DNA of 47,606 nt, taken from assembly GCA_002721895.1 (NCBI GenBank), contig PBLV01000002.1:4070-51675 (forward strand), given 5' to 3'. Positions 28,236 to 37,050 of this stretch are shown here, piece by piece (within the stretch, counting starts at the first letter, position 1; each line of letters starts with the position of its first letter). Below the pieces are notes generated by a model. That model was not told where the DNA came from and did not search any database. It saw only the letters and a list, made by a program, of their open reading frames with translations. The stretch is from Verrucomicrobiales bacterium. Its GTDB lineage: Bacteria; Verrucomicrobiota; Verrucomicrobiae; Limisphaerales; UBA1100. A program made the position numbers and the translations under genes.

Positions 28236-30604
28236 CAGCCCATTGCGTTGGCGATCGAATTCCACCAGAGGTCATGCAAGCCCGACAAGCCCCAAGTGTA
28301 ACTGCCGGCCGCTGACGTGATTTTTAATGCGTCACCGCCCACCGTCCCAATGCGCGCCGCCGGCACGCCCATCAGCAGCGCGCGCTCCACCGCCTTCACC
28401 GCGTCCAGCTCCGAGGTGGAGATAATGACGCGCCCGTTGGCCTCACCGAACAGCAGCGCATCGAGGCGAGGGTCGCTGTAGCCAGGGCCGGTGGCCCCGG
28501 CCGGACCGTCGGCATCCCCCCCGGGGCCATCGGCCCCGGTTACAGCTTCCGCCAAATCCACCTCCGCGCCGATGAGCGTGGCGGTGTTGCGGCCTGTGTA
28601 GTTGGAAATGCAGCCCTCGGCCAGCGCGACCGCCAAGCCGCCCTCGGCGCAGTCATGCGCGCTCTTCACCAGGCCGCTCTGGATGAGCCCCACCAGCGTG
28701 GTGTCCAGCGTGCGCTCAGCCTCCAAGTCGCAGCGCGGCGGCAGGCCGTTCTTCGCACCGTGCATCACCTGCAGGAACGCCGAGCCGCCCAGCCCCTGCA
28801 GCGCGTCCTTCGCTACCGGCGCGCCGAGCAGGATAATCGCATCGCCCTCGTCCTTGAACCACTGCGTGGTCACATGCGCCGCGGCCTCGACCAGCCCCAC
28901 CATCGCCACCGTCGGCGTTGGGTCAATCGCGCCCTCGGGATTCTGGTTGTACAGGCTCACGTTGCCGCCGGTGACCGGCGCGTTAAACGCCTCGCATCCC
29001 TCCGCCAGCCCGCGCACCGCCTCCTTGAGCTGCCAGAACAATTCCGGGTTGTGGGGGTTGCCGAAGTTTAAATTGTCCGTCGTGCCCAGCGGAACCGCAC
29101 CGCTGCACGCCAGATTGCGCGCGCACTCAGCCACCGCCGCCTTCGCGCCCTCGAACGGGTCGAGGTAAACCTGCGCCGCGTTGCAGTCCACGCTGATAGC
29201 CAGAATCTTCTCGGGAAAATCGCCATTGCGGTCATCGCCGCCCGGCAGGCTGTCGCCCTTCACGCGGATCACCGCCGCGTCGCTGCCGGGGTTGACCATC
29301 GTGTTGTTGCGCACCATGTGGTCGTACTGGCGGTACACCCAGTTTTTCGACGCAATGCTCGGCCACGCCAACAGCTTCTCAAGCGCGGTCGTGGGATCGC
29401 CCAAGTCATCGATGCCGTCCAGGTTAAAAGCGCGCGCATCCGCGAGGTATGCCGGTTCCTTCGCCTCGCGATGATAAATCGGCGCGTCATCCGCCAACTG
29501 GCTCGCCGGCAAGTCCGCCACCACCGCGCCGCTGTTTTTAACGACCATCCGCCCCGTGTCCGTCACGTGGCCTATCTCCGCCCACGGCAGGTCCCACTTG
29601 TCGAAAATCCGCTTCACCTCCTCCTCGCGCCCCTGCTTCACGATGATGAGCATGCGCTCCTGCGACTCGCTCAGCAGGATTTCGTACGGCGTCATGCCCG
29701 GGCTGCGCTGCGGCACGCGGGCCAAGTCGATCTCGATGCCCGTGCCGCCTCGCGCCGCCGTTTCGCAGGTGGAACACGTCAGGCCCGCCGCGCCCATGTC
29801 CTGGATGCCCGCCACTGCGCCCGTGGCCAGCAGTTCCAGGCACGCCTCCACGCACAGCTTTTCCATGAACGGATCGCCCACCTGCACCGCGCCGCGTTGC
29901 TGCTCGGCCGATTCCTCCGTGAGATCCTGCGACGCAAACGCCGCGCCCGCCAGCCCGTCGCGGCCCGTCGCCGGCCCCACGTAAAACACCGGGTTGCCCG
30001 CGCCCGTCGCCGCCCCGCGCGCAATCTGGTCATGCCGCAGCACGCCCAGTGCGAAGGCGTTTACCAGCGGGTTGCCCTCGTAGCTCGGGTCGAAATACAC
30101 CTCGCCCGCCACCGTCGGGATGCCGAAGCAGTTGCCGTAATGCGCGATGCCGCTGACCACGCCCGCGAACAGCCGACGCACATCCGGGTTGTCCAGCCCG
30201 CCGAAGCGCAGCGAGTTCACCGCGCATACCGGCCGCGCGCCCATCGTGAAGATGTCGCGGATGATCCCGCCCACCCCCGTCGCCGCCCCTTGGAACGGCT
30301 CCACCGCGCTCGGGTGATTGTGGCTCTCGATTTTAAAAGACACCGCCAGCCCGTCGCCGATGTCGAGGATCCCCGCATTCTCCTCCCCCGCCCCCACAAG
30401 CACCCGCGGCGATTCCGTGGGAAATCCCTTCAACAAGGGCCGCGTGTTTTTATACGAGCAATGCTCGCTCCACATCACGCTGAAGATCCCCAGCTCCGTG
30501 TAATTCGGTTCCCGTCCGAGAATGTCCCGGATGCGCCCAAACTCCCCCGGCGAAATCCCGTGCTCCTCAACCAGCTCCGGCGTGATGGCGGGATCCGAAG
30601 TCAA
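28235..30604 (-). CDS. purL: Phosphoribosylformylglycinamidine synthase PurL
   Basis: This 789-residue synthetase subunit of the PurS-PurQ-PurL complex converts FGAR to FGAM. Signatures include [72 protein letters not shown] and the second-half motif [20 protein letters not shown]. The start is TTG at 30604, overlapping the hicB stop as TTGA, and there is no better start. Residues 687-710 (Ala/Gly/Asp/Pro-rich) come from a 72-bp palindromic element lying in frame just before [18 protein letters not shown]; they look foreign to the family. The stop overlaps the purF start. Function is certain. Confidence 0.95.
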   Translation of the reverse strand: MTSDPAITPELVEEHGISPGEFGRIRDILGREPNYTELGIFSVMWSEHCSYKNTRPLLKGFPTESPRVLVGAGEENAGILDIGDGLAVSFKIESHNHPSAVEPFQGAATGVGGIIRDIFTMGARPVCAVNSLRFGGLDNPDVRRLFAGVVSGIAHYGNCFGIPTVAGEVYFDPSYEGNPLVNAFALGVLRHDQIARGAATGAGNPVFYVGPATGRDGLAGAAFASQDLTEESAEQQRGAVQVGDPFMEKLCVEACLELLATGAVAGIQDMGAAGLTCSTCETAARGGTGIEIDLARVPQRSPGMTPYEILLSESQERMLIIVKQGREEEVKRIFDKWDLPWAEIGHVTDTGRMVVKNSGAVVADLPASQLADDAPIYHREAKEPAYLADARAFNLDGIDDLGDPTTALEKLLAWPSIASKNWVYRQYDHMVRNNTMVNPGSDAAVIRVKGDSLPGGDDRNGDFPEKILAISVDCNAAQVYLDPFEGAKAAVAECARNLACSGAVPLGTTDNLNFGNPHNPELFWQLKEAVRGLAEGCEAFNAPVTGGNVSLYNQNPEGAIDPTPTVAMVGLVEAAAHVTTQWFKDEGDAIILLGAPVAKDALQGLGGSAFLQVMHGAKNGLPPRCDLEAERTLDTTLVGLIQSGLVKSAHDCAEGGLAVALAEGCISNYTGRNTATLIGAEVDLAEAVTGADGPGGDADGPAGATGPGYSDPRLDALLFGEANGRVIISTSELDAVKAVERALLMGVPAARIGTVGGDALKITSAAGSYTWGLSGLHDLWWNSIANAMG
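28475..28546. repeat. 72-bp palindromic element within purL
   Basis: Arms of 26 bp at 28475-28500 and 28521-28546 are reverse complements at 23 of 26 positions, around a 20-bp centre. Each arm itself contains a smaller palindrome built on GGCC. The length is exactly 24 codons and the reading frame of purL stays open. It resembles the small mobile palindromes that insert in coding sequence of some bacteria. Confidence 0.6.
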
Positions 30605-30810
30605 ACGCTTACTTCCACTTCGCGCATGGCGCTGGGCTCGGGAATGGGTTCACCACGGCTGCGCAGATCCTCGATGTGCAGGGCCAAGGCCTCCTCCATC
30701 AGGTAAACCGTTTCCTCCTCGGTATCGCCCGCCGCCACACAGCCTGGAAAATCTGGCGCATAAGCGCTGAAATTTCCTGAGCCGCTCTCGATGATGATGG
30801 TGTAGCGCAT
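30601..30810 (-). CDS. hicB: HicB-family antitoxin
   Basis: This 69-residue protein has the HicB partial RNase H-like fold: [20 protein letters not shown] then [20 protein letters not shown] and [20 protein letters not shown]. The core YxPDxPGCVAxGxTxEE is the hallmark of the family. There is no C-terminal DNA-binding extension. Its ATG lies one base after the hicA stop, and its stop overlaps the TTG start of purL (TTGA). Translation of purL is therefore probably coupled to this antitoxin. Confidence 0.9.
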   Translation of the reverse strand: MRYTIIIESGSGNFSAYAPDFPGCVAAGDTEEETVYLMEEALALHIEDLRSRGEPIPEPSAMREVEVSV

Positions 30811-30811
30811 G

Positions 30812-31000
30812 CTAATCCTTCAAACCTGCTTGCCGCAAAATACTGTTAAGGGTCTTGGGATGCAAGTCCTTCCCCGGCCGGCCGGCCACCGTGACAGTTC
30901 CCTTTTTGTCGGCATGGTGATACTGCCGATGGCTGCCTGTTGTCCGCACCTGAAACCACCCGTCATTTTCGATTCTCTTGATCACTTCACGAATTTTCAT
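30812..31000 (-). CDS. hicA: HicA-family mRNA interferase toxin
   Basis: This 62-residue toxin has the HicA dsRBD-like fold. It reads MKIREVIKRIENDGWFQVRT, then TGSHRQYHHADKKGTVTVAG and ends KDLHPKTLNSILRQAGLKD. The active-site histidine is in GSHRQY, and the GRPGKDLHPKTLNSILRQAG ending is typical. HicA cleaves mRNA until neutralised by HicB. It starts with ATG immediately after the purQ stop (TGAATG), with hicB one base after its own stop, so it is embedded in the purine operon. Confidence 0.9.
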   Translation of the reverse strand: MKIREVIKRIENDGWFQVRTTGSHRQYHHADKKGTVTVAGRPGKDLHPKTLNSILRQAGLKD

Positions 31001-31714
31001 TCAGGCGACCAATTCGCTTGGCACTTTCTTTAACACGTCGATGAGGCTCTCGAAGATGAGGCGGCCGTCGGCGCTGGTGAGGGTGGGCTCGGAGGCGCGC
31101 TCGGGGTGGGGCATCATGCCGGCTACATTGCGCGACGCGCTGCAGATGGCGGCGATGTTTTTCAGGGAGCCGTTGGGGTTGGCGTCGTCAGTGAGGTTGC
31201 CGTCGGCATTGGTGTACTGGAAGAGGATCTGGTCATTGGCCTCGAGGTCGGCGAGAGTTTCCGCGTCGCAGAAATAGTTGCCCTCGCCGTGGGCGATGGG
31301 GATTCGCAGGAGCCGTCCCTCGGGGATGCCGCCGGTGAAGGGACTGTTGCGGGTGGCGGGCTTGAGCCAGACGTGTTCGCAGCGGAATTGCAGGGAGCGG
31401 TTGCGGATGAGCGCGCCGGGAAGCAGGCCGGCCTCGCAGAGAATCTGGAAGCCATTGCAAATGCCGAGCACGTGGCCACCGTTTTCCGCAAACTCCTTCA
31501 CCGCCGCCATCACTGGGCTGTAGCGGGCGATGGCGCCGGTGCGGAGGTAGTCGCCGTAGCTGAAGCCGCCGGGGATGAACACGGCATCGACGTCGCCGAG
31601 GCTCGTCTCCTTGTGCCACAGCAGGCGCGTGTCGTGGCCGAGGACATTCCTCAAGACGTGGACGCAATCCTGGTCGCAGTTGGAGCCGGGGAACTGGAGA
31701 ACAGCGAATTTCAT
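31001..31714 (-). CDS. purQ: Phosphoribosylformylglycinamidine synthase glutaminase subunit PurQ
   Basis: This 237-residue class I glutamine amidotransferase supplies ammonia to PurL. The N-terminus [20 protein letters not shown] sets the start at 31714. The nucleophile is in [20 protein letters not shown], and the second half has [13 protein letters not shown] (catalytic His and Glu). [20 protein letters not shown] is also diagnostic. The next gene, hicA, starts immediately after its stop. A perfect 26-bp inverted repeat lies in the gap between purS and purQ. Confidence 0.96.
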   Translation of the reverse strand: MKFAVLQFPGSNCDQDCVHVLRNVLGHDTRLLWHKETSLGDVDAVFIPGGFSYGDYLRTGAIARYSPVMAAVKEFAENGGHVLGICNGFQILCEAGLLPGALIRNRSLQFRCEHVWLKPATRNSPFTGGIPEGRLLRIPIAHGEGNYFCDAETLADLEANDQILFQYTNADGNLTDDANPNGSLKNIAAICSASRNVAGMMPHPERASEPTLTSADGRLIFESLIDVLKKVPSELVA

Positions 31715-31723
31715 TTCATATTC

Positions 31724-31793
31724 ACCACAGAGGCACAGAGGACACAGAGTCTTTTTCTCTGGAATCTCTCTGTGTCCTCTGTGCCTCTGTGGT
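31724..31793. repeat. Perfect 26-bp inverted repeat between purS and purQ
   Basis: Bases 31724-31749 (an ACCACAGAGGCACAGAGGAC-type sequence) are the exact reverse complement of 31768-31793, with an 18-base loop. The internal AGGCACAGAGGACACAGAG periodicity matches interspersed intergenic hairpins I have seen in diverse Gram-negative genomes. In RNA it would be a very stable hairpin just upstream of the purQ start. It is not a classical terminator because no U-run follows. Confidence 0.85.
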
Positions 31794-31799
31794 AAAAAA

Positions 31800-32039
31800 T
31801 CATCCCTCAAACTCCAGCCTGTAATCCTCGATGTTGGGGTTGGCCAGCACCTTGTCGGCGTATTCGTCGAGGCTCTTTTCCACCGCGGCGCGCTCGCCGT
31901 CCATCTCGATCTCGATGTACTTGCCGATGCGCACGTCGCGCACGCCGGCGCAGCCCATCTGCTCCAGCGCGCCCGCCACGGTCTGGCCTTGCGGATCCAA
32001 CACCTCGGCCTTGGGGGTGATGATGACTTTGGCTTTCAT
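31800..32039 (-). CDS. purS: Phosphoribosylformylglycinamidine synthase subunit PurS
   Basis: This 79-residue small subunit bridges PurQ and PurL. The sequence [20 protein letters not shown], the [16 protein letters not shown] core and the C-terminal [15 protein letters not shown] are typical. I start at ATG 32039; the frame is open 21 codons upstream, but that would go past the family's start. It is the first gene of the purine operon, and the terminator hairpin of the upstream prepilin gene lies 64 bp before it. Confidence 0.94.
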   Translation of the reverse strand: MKAKVIITPKAEVLDPQGQTVAGALEQMGCAGVRDVRIGKYIEIEMDGERAAVEKSLDEYADKVLANPNIEDYRLEFEG

Positions 32040-32102
32040 TCGAGGAAAGGCAGCCCTTGTGTGCCGGTTGGAGTGCTCCTTGGTCAAGTGGCACTTGTCC
32101 AC

Positions 32103-32133
32103 AAAAAAGGCGCCCCGCAGGGCGCCTTTTTTT
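32103..32133 (-). terminator. Rho-independent terminator of the prepilin-like gene
   Basis: A7-bp stem GGCGCCC (32109-32115) and GGGCGCC (32120-32126) with loop CGCA is flanked by six A and seven T. On the minus strand the hairpin is followed by six U, 18 bp past the stop at 32151. The A-run makes it potentially bidirectional. Confidence 0.85.
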
Positions 32134-32150
32134 GAAAAACTTGCCTCTAC

Positions 32151-33080
32151 TCACTTATTCATATTGTTCATACCCCCGTGGGCTCCATGACCCCCGTGGG
32201 CTCCATGACCCCCGTGGGCTCCATGACCCCCGTGGGCTCCATGACCTCCGTGGGCTCCATGACCTCCGTGGGCGGGGTCTGCCGTTGATGGGCGGGCCAC
32301 GTTTTCGTTGACTTCCTTGGTTAGGCCGCCTGTGGCGGAGCCGTGGGTTTTTACGGCTGCCTTGAGGTCGGCATTGTTTGTTTGCCGGGCACTTCCGTCT
32401 GAGAAGGCGATGTGTCCTTCATTTTGGTTTAAGCCGGACATGACGCAGCCGTTCATCCAATGGTGTGCGTCGTACTTGTCCGCGCCCGCGAATTCGCAGT
32501 GCATCAGCATGTTGCTACGATAAGCTACGCCATACTCCGGGGTATGCTTGTGGGGGGCTACAGCAGGGTAGGCAAAGCCGTAGGCGTCGGCGCCGTGGTT
32601 GTTGCGGCTTAAGGCCAGGATGGTATTGGCACTCTTCAATTCATCGGCACCAAGGTGAATGGAATAGCTTTGCGCATTGGCGGGAGTGTCATGAACCAAT
32701 TTTGTTCCCAGCATGTCGTTGTGGGCCTGGATTTCGGGGTCACAGGGTGAAAGCAGCGTTTTCGGATTGATGTCATCCCTGAGCCCGGGCGCGTGCCAGA
32801 GATGGCGGATGTCTGTGGATTCACTCCAGTCGCCGTGGTAGTAGCTGTCTCCAATGGGCTTGGTGAGCAGCCATGGCATGCGGCTGTTGTTGTCGGTGGC
32901 AAAGCCCTTGAAGGCGGTGGCGATCTGCTTGAGGTTGTTCACGCACTTGGCCCGATGAGCCTTGCGCTTGGCTTTCGCGAGCGCGGGTAGGAGCATGCTG
33001 GCCAGAATGCCGATAATGGCAATAACGACGAGCAGCTCAATGAGGGTGAATCCGTTTTGTTTGTTCTTTAAATTGTTCAT
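32151..33080 (-). CDS. Prepilin-type N-terminal methylation protein with Gly/His repeat tail
   Basis: This 309-residue protein has the type IV pilin/pseudopilin leader [19 protein letters not shown], with cleavage before the Phe and Glu5 conserved. It has a hydrophobic helix (about 11-33) and then a DUF1559-like globular domain ([32 protein letters not shown] near residue 230). Verrucomicrobia and Planctomycetes encode many such proteins with unclear functions, sometimes secretion pseudopilins. Unusual is the C-terminus: about six copies of the hexapeptide Gly-Ala-His-Gly-Gly-His encoded by an 18-bp tandem repeat, then MNNMNK. The His-rich tail could bind metal ions. The start is ATG 33080. 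A terminator follows. Confidence 0.9.
   Translation of the reverse strand: MNNLKNKQNGFTLIELLVVIAIIGILASMLLPALAKAKRKAHRAKCVNNLKQIATAFKGFATDNNSRMPWLLTKPIGDSYYHGDWSESTDIRHLWHAPGLRDDINPKTLLSPCDPEIQAHNDMLGTKLVHDTPANAQSYSIHLGADELKSANTILALSRNNHGADAYGFAYPAVAPHKHTPEYGVAYRSNMLMHCEFAGADKYDAHHWMNGCVMSGLNQNEGHIAFSDGSARQTNNADLKAAVKTHGSATGGLTKEVNENVARPSTADPAHGGHGAHGGHGAHGGHGAHGGHGAHGGHGAHGGMNNMNK
32173..32273. repeat. 18-bp tandem repeat encoding a Gly/His tail
   Basis: Five full copies of an 18-bp unit (CCCCCGTGGGCTCCATGA, with a CCTCC variant in the fifth copy) run from 32173 to 32262, followed by an 11-base partial copy. Because 18 is divisible by three, the reading frame of the prepilin-like gene is kept. 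The unit is near identical between copies, suggesting recent expansion. Confidence 0.95.
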
Positions 33081-33184
33081 TTGATTTTAAGTTGTTGTGG
33101 TTGTTGCCGGAAGGGCGCGCGCAATGCCGGCGCGGTTCATCCGTATGCTTGGTCTGAAATTGGCTTGGATTATCCCGATAGGGA

Positions 33185-33565
33185 TCAGCCGAGAATTGAG
33201 GGAGGTGGAGTGGGAGGCGCGTGGGCGCGATTTGAAAGTGCCGGTGATCCACCCCGTGAAAGTGATCGGGTGTCGGGCCGTGAAATGACGATAAATCCGC
33301 CAGCGGCAACGCCTTCCAGTTCAAAGGGAACCAAATTGGCCGGGGTGTCTTTCTCCGCTTTTTTGCCTGCTGACACCACTCGGCAGAGGCCGCAGGAGGT
33401 TCTGGTGTCTATGGCTTTCTTCACGGCGGCAATGAAAGAGCCTTCGGTGGAATAGCCAACAGCCATATTAACCCACGCGACTGACTGTAGGAGCACCCAG
33501 TGCAGGCCCAGCGTGAAGGCCAGCACGGTAACGGCGATTCCTGCAGCTATGCGGTTGCGCACCAT
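33185..33565 (-). CDS. Small membrane-anchored protein with CxxC motif
   Basis: This 126-residue protein has one N-terminal membrane segment (about 6-30: IAAGIAVTVLAFTLGLHWVL) followed by SFIAAVKKAIDTRTSCGLCR. It ends in a Pro-rich tail (APPTPPPSILG). The layout of helix, 'AVxxAxDxRxxCxLCRxV' with a CxxC, and a proline-rich end resembles a family of small verrucomicrobial proteins I recall near prepilin and metal-resistance genes. I cannot give a name or reaction. I start at the second Met (33565), which puts the helix close to the N-terminus. The CxxC could bind metal or act as a thiol-redox site. Confidence 0.6.
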   Translation of the reverse strand: MVRNRIAAGIAVTVLAFTLGLHWVLLQSVAWVNMAVGYSTEGSFIAAVKKAIDTRTSCGLCRVVSAGKKAEKDTPANLVPFELEGVAAGGFIVISRPDTRSLSRGGSPALSNRAHAPPTPPPSILG

Positions 33566-33624
33566 AGTTGTTGGCGGGTTCCTAACAGGCCAGACGGCGG
33601 ACGTCAATGCGCCATTCAGTCAGA

Positions 33625-34044
33625 TTAGTCCACGATGCGCAGCCGGAAGGGGCCCTTGATGAGGCTGTTGGCGCGGGGAATGGGGACGGTATTGTATTTC
33701 CAGTTGACCTTGATGGAGTAGAAAAGGTTGGTCTCATCGGGCTTGAGCGGGCCGATGAGGGTTTCCCAGCGGTTGGAAAGCAGGGGGGTGCGTTTCATAG
33801 GGTAGGCGTTGGTATGGCCGGTGACGCGCACCTCGGGTGCGATGGTCTCGGGCCGCAGCGCCTTCTGGTTGCTTTCCCAAATCATTTCCACACGATAAAG
33901 GCCAGTGGTGTTCCGGGGATAGAGGGTGGGGGTGATGTTGGTGATTTTGGTGGTCACACCGGACTCGGAGGTGAGGCAACCGACGGTCACCGCGAGCAGG
34001 AGACAGGCGGCAAAAGCGTGGGGGACTCCGAATCGTTTGGCCAT
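33625..34044 (-). CDS. Hypothetical lipoprotein
   Basis: This 139-residue predicted lipoprotein has the leader MAKRFGVPHAFAACLLLAVT followed by VGC. The frame is open to 34092, but the later Met gives a proper signal peptide. The mature part is beta-rich (VTTKITNITPTLYPRNTTGL; NLFYSIKVNWKYNTV). No domain is recognised. It is transcribed divergently from the SurA-like gene and lies 59 bp upstream of the CxxC membrane protein gene. Confidence 0.6.
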   Translation of the reverse strand: MAKRFGVPHAFAACLLLAVTVGCLTSESGVTTKITNITPTLYPRNTTGLYRVEMIWESNQKALRPETIAPEVRVTGHTNAYPMKRTPLLSNRWETLIGPLKPDETNLFYSIKVNWKYNTVPIPRANSLIKGPFRLRIVD

Positions 34045-34167
34045 CGGTGGCCAAGCTGCCACCGGGCCCATGCGGCGGCAAGCGGTTTTCATTCACATCT
34101 TTTCAACGGGAAATTCCATTGACCGTCGTGGCGGGTGGTGGTTACCTTCCGCCCCCATTTATCCGCA

Positions 34168-36072
34168 ATGTTTGGCACTATTCGAAAACACTCGCAGGGT
34201 CTGTGGATCGTCATCATCGTGCTGGTGAGCATCAGCATGGTTTGGTTTTTCACCAATGCCGATCCCTCGCAGTTTCTCAGCAGCGGCCGTGGCGGTGGCC
34301 TGTCCGTGGCCCAGCAGCAGGAAGTCATCCATCAGGCCGTTGGTTATTGGCAGAAAACTGGCCGGTTGCCGCAGAGGGCGTCGGATTTGTTCGGCAGTGT
34401 TGATCTTGATGGGGATGAGCAGGGGGATGTGGATGGGCTGATTTTGCAGGGCGCGGTGCGTGAAGATTTGCTGAATCAGGTGGATGCTCTGGGCATCGGG
34501 TTTGATGATGATGCCATTAACGCGATCATTCGGCAGCGGTTGCCCCTGTTGGCGGCCGGGGATCAGCAATTGGAGGCGCACCAAAGAGTGTTCCAAATGT
34601 TGAGCCGGTTTGGTCCCCAGTTGGGTATGGATGTTCGGAACATGTCGCAAGATGAATATGTTGAAGCGGCTAGGAGATTTTCAGCCGTGGGAGGTGCCAA
34701 TCCTGATCCCGCAACCTACAGTCAGGATGTTTATGATCAGTTGATCGGTATTTATGGCGAGACGGTTATCCGCCAGTATTTCCATGATGAACTGGCCATT
34801 CGGCACTTGAACCAAGTCATGGGCCAAAGTGGTGGGTTGGTGAGTAGTCGTGCGGTGCGGCCGGTTCATGCGGAGTCGTTAATGCAATTCGATACGGAGG
34901 TGGCGGTGTTCCGTGCGGATGACTACACCAACAAGATCACCAATGTGGCGGAGCAACTGCCGCAGTTTTATACCAATAACCAGTCCGTTTTCCGGGGGCA
35001 GTTTGGAGTGTCGGATAGGCTGAAGTTTGTCTGGATCATGTTTCCCGGGGATATGGATGCGACAGTTCGGGAAAGCCAGCAAAGGGCGGTTGAGAAAAAG
35101 CTCTTGGAACAGGGTGCCACCGTGACGGCATTGCGCTTGGCGGCGGCTGAACTGCCTTCTGTGTCTGTCAGCGAGGTGGAACTGGCCGAGGATGAAATTT
35201 CCAGTCATGACTTGGGTAACTCCGTTCTCAGCCGGGTACAAAATTCACCCACAAACACTGTTCAAACCACCGATATTGCCGGCCCTGGCGGCCTTTTCTA
35301 CGCGGGGCTGGCCGACCGCATCAAGGTGCCTCTTCCGCAATTTGGAGACCTGAATTCAACCCGCGTGGATGAAGTTCGGGAAATGTTCATGGAACAGCAG
35401 CCGCGAACACTCGCTGTCGAGGCAGGCCGGGCATTTTATGACACTCTCTCGGAGTCTCTTCTGGACAAGAACCAGACCTTTGCCAGCCTCTGTCAGACAA
35501 ACAGCGTGAAATACTTGGCCGTTCCCGCGTTTTCCCTGTCCACTGTTGCGGACACCAACTATGCCCTGTTGTCCACGAATGACATCAGCTTGGATGCCCT
35601 GAAGCGAGCTGCTGCGGCCAAGGATCCGGGCAAAATGACCATCGCGCTGGATCGCATTACGGAGTTCAAAGAAGACACGAACGGCGGCTGGATCATGAAC
35701 CTGAAGAAGCACATCCGCCCCGAGCCGGAGGCAGTGGAGCAGGGCTTGGTTGGGGAGGTGAACCGCAGGCGCGCGGTGGGATTGATGAGGGATCGTTCCT
35801 GGAACTATAGCCGCGTCATGCGCATTCAGTTGGAGTTGTATGTCGAGGCCAAGAAAGATCGCCTAGGAGAGCTGGAGGCTGAGTTGGAAAAAATCGAATC
35901 CCGGTTGGCCGAAATCACGGCCAAGCTGGATGATCCGGATTTGCCGCCAAATGAGACGGTTTCCCTAAGCCAAGAGTTGGACAAGCTGAACGCTAGCCGG
36001 CCCGAACTTGATGCAGAAAAGGCCCGCATTGAATCCATGACCAAGCGTTTGGCGGAATTGCAGAAGGAATAG
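34168..36072 (+). CDS. SurA/PpiD-like membrane-anchored protein without visible PPIase domain
   Basis: This 634-residue protein has an N-terminal anchor (MFGTIRKHSQGLWIVIIVLV; membrane segment about 12-29). It is followed by a large periplasmic region like that of the SurA-N/PpiD chaperone family (ILQGAVREDLLNQVDALGIG, DDDAINAIIRQRLPLL). A DLDGDEQGDVDG stretch near residue 75 looks like an EF-hand-type calcium loop. The last ~70 residues are a strong coiled coil (LGELEAELEKIESRLAEITA, then ARIESMTKRLAELQKE). I see no parvulin-type active-site block, so calling it an active isomerase would be unsafe. TTGACC at 34119-34124 and TACCTT at 34143-34148 could be its promoter. Confidence 0.72.
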   Translation: MFGTIRKHSQGLWIVIIVLVSISMVWFFTNADPSQFLSSGRGGGLSVAQQQEVIHQAVGYWQKTGRLPQRASDLFGSVDLDGDEQGDVDGLILQGAVREDLLNQVDALGIGFDDDAINAIIRQRLPLLAAGDQQLEAHQRVFQMLSRFGPQLGMDVRNMSQDEYVEAARRFSAVGGANPDPATYSQDVYDQLIGIYGETVIRQYFHDELAIRHLNQVMGQSGGLVSSRAVRPVHAESLMQFDTEVAVFRADDYTNKITNVAEQLPQFYTNNQSVFRGQFGVSDRLKFVWIMFPGDMDATVRESQQRAVEKKLLEQGATVTALRLAAAELPSVSVSEVELAEDEISSHDLGNSVLSRVQNSPTNTVQTTDIAGPGGLFYAGLADRIKVPLPQFGDLNSTRVDEVREMFMEQQPRTLAVEAGRAFYDTLSESLLDKNQTFASLCQTNSVKYLAVPAFSLSTVADTNYALLSTNDISLDALKRAAAAKDPGKMTIALDRITEFKEDTNGGWIMNLKKHIRPEPEAVEQGLVGEVNRRRAVGLMRDRSWNYSRVMRIQLELYVEAKKDRLGELEAELEKIESRLAEITAKLDDPDLPPNETVSLSQELDKLNASRPELDAEKARIESMTKRLAELQKE

Positions 36073-36083
36073 GAACCGCGGCC

Positions 36084-36920
36084 TCAGTGGCGGGCTTCCG
36101 CCAGATCCTCCTCTATGCCCCGGCGCATGCGGCGCGACATGAAGGGGCGTACGAAACCATACACGAGGTAGGTAATGAAAATCGCCGGCATCACCACTGG
36201 CAGATAGTGACGGCCCACCGTGAACAGGAAGCCCACCGCCATGGCCGCGAACACCATCTTCATGAATGACCGTGGTGCCCGCCAATCAATGCGCTTGAAA
36301 GTCGGGTAAGGCACGCGGCTGACCATCATGGCGGACAGGAAAACCAGAAGAACGGGCAGCGCGTATTGCCAGTTGCCCTTGTCCACGATCTGCTTCCCTT
36401 CCAGCCAGATCAAAAACAACGTCACCGACGCCACCAGACCCGCCGCTGCGGGGATGGGGAATCCCACGAATTCCTTGGAATGTACCCCGCTCGCTTCTTC
36501 CGAGGCCGAGATGCAGTTGTAACGCGCCAGCCGCAAGGCCCCGCAGATCACGTAAACCGACGCGATAAACCAGCCAATTTCCGCGTGGGCCCCGAACACA
36601 TCCTTTAACACCACGCGATGTACCAGGAACGCCGGCGCCACGCCAAAGGAGACAATGTCCGCAATCGAGTCGAACTCCCGCCCAAACGGGCTCTCGTAGC
36701 CACCCATCCGCGCCACCCGCCCGTCCAGCGCGTCGAAGATGCATGCCAGCAAGATCAGCAGCAGCGCCTCCTGGATTGGCCCGTAACCTTGGGCAAGGTC
36801 TGCCTCCACGATCTTGGTCAGCGCCAAGAACCCGCAAAACAGGTTTCCCGCCGTGAAGAGGTTTGGCAAAAAATAAATCCGTGGCTCGTGCCCGTTGCCC
36901 GATGACTGCGCCTCGCTCAT
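36084..36920 (-). CDS. pssA: CDP-diacylglycerol-serine O-phosphatidyltransferase PssA
   Basis: This 278-residue membrane enzyme makes phosphatidylserine. The CDP-alcohol phosphatidyltransferase signature is complete in DGRVARMGGYESPFGREFD followed by SIAD (DG-x2-AR-x8-G-x3-D-x3-D). Helices span most of the protein (LPNLFTAGNLFCGFLALTKI, AALLL region, PIPAAAGLVASVTLFLIW, LPVVMPAIFITYLVYGFV). I start at 36920 (MSEAQSSGNG). The length and the short cytoplasmic basic tail fit the type II (Bacillus-like) subclass rather than the E. coli PssA. It lies convergent to the SurA-like gene. Confidence 0.93.
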   Translation of the reverse strand: MSEAQSSGNGHEPRIYFLPNLFTAGNLFCGFLALTKIVEADLAQGYGPIQEALLLILLACIFDALDGRVARMGGYESPFGREFDSIADIVSFGVAPAFLVHRVVLKDVFGAHAEIGWFIASVYVICGALRLARYNCISASEEASGVHSKEFVGFPIPAAAGLVASVTLFLIWLEGKQIVDKGNWQYALPVLLVFLSAMMVSRVPYPTFKRIDWRAPRSFMKMVFAAMAVGFLFTVGRHYLPVVMPAIFITYLVYGFVRPFMSRRMRRGIEEDLAEARH

Positions 36921-37016
36921 GTGACGCTGGCACCCTGCCACAAGTCCCGCCTTATTAAAAGGGGGAAATTGTGGGCCACATGACACACTGTTAATTTCCT
37001 TCGAATAGCTTTTCGT

Positions 37017-37044
37017 TTGTGGCCTCGAACGCGATTGCTACCGT
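37017..37044 (+). promoter_or_regulatory. Candidate promoter, leaderless start of lpdA
   Basis: TTGTGG (37017-37022), a 16-bp spacer and TACCGT (37039-37044) lie before lpdA; the GTG start at 37051 is six bases after the -10 box. No ribosome-binding site precedes it. Confidence 0.35.
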
Positions 37045-37050
37045 CCCGGC

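Noticed and set aside
28501..28520. Rho-independent terminator inside purL
   Set aside because: The GC-rich palindrome forms a strong hairpin but has no T-run and lies in an open coding frame; a repeat insertion fits better.
31724..31793. CRISPR-like repeat
   Set aside because: A single inverted pair, not regularly spaced direct repeats with spacers.
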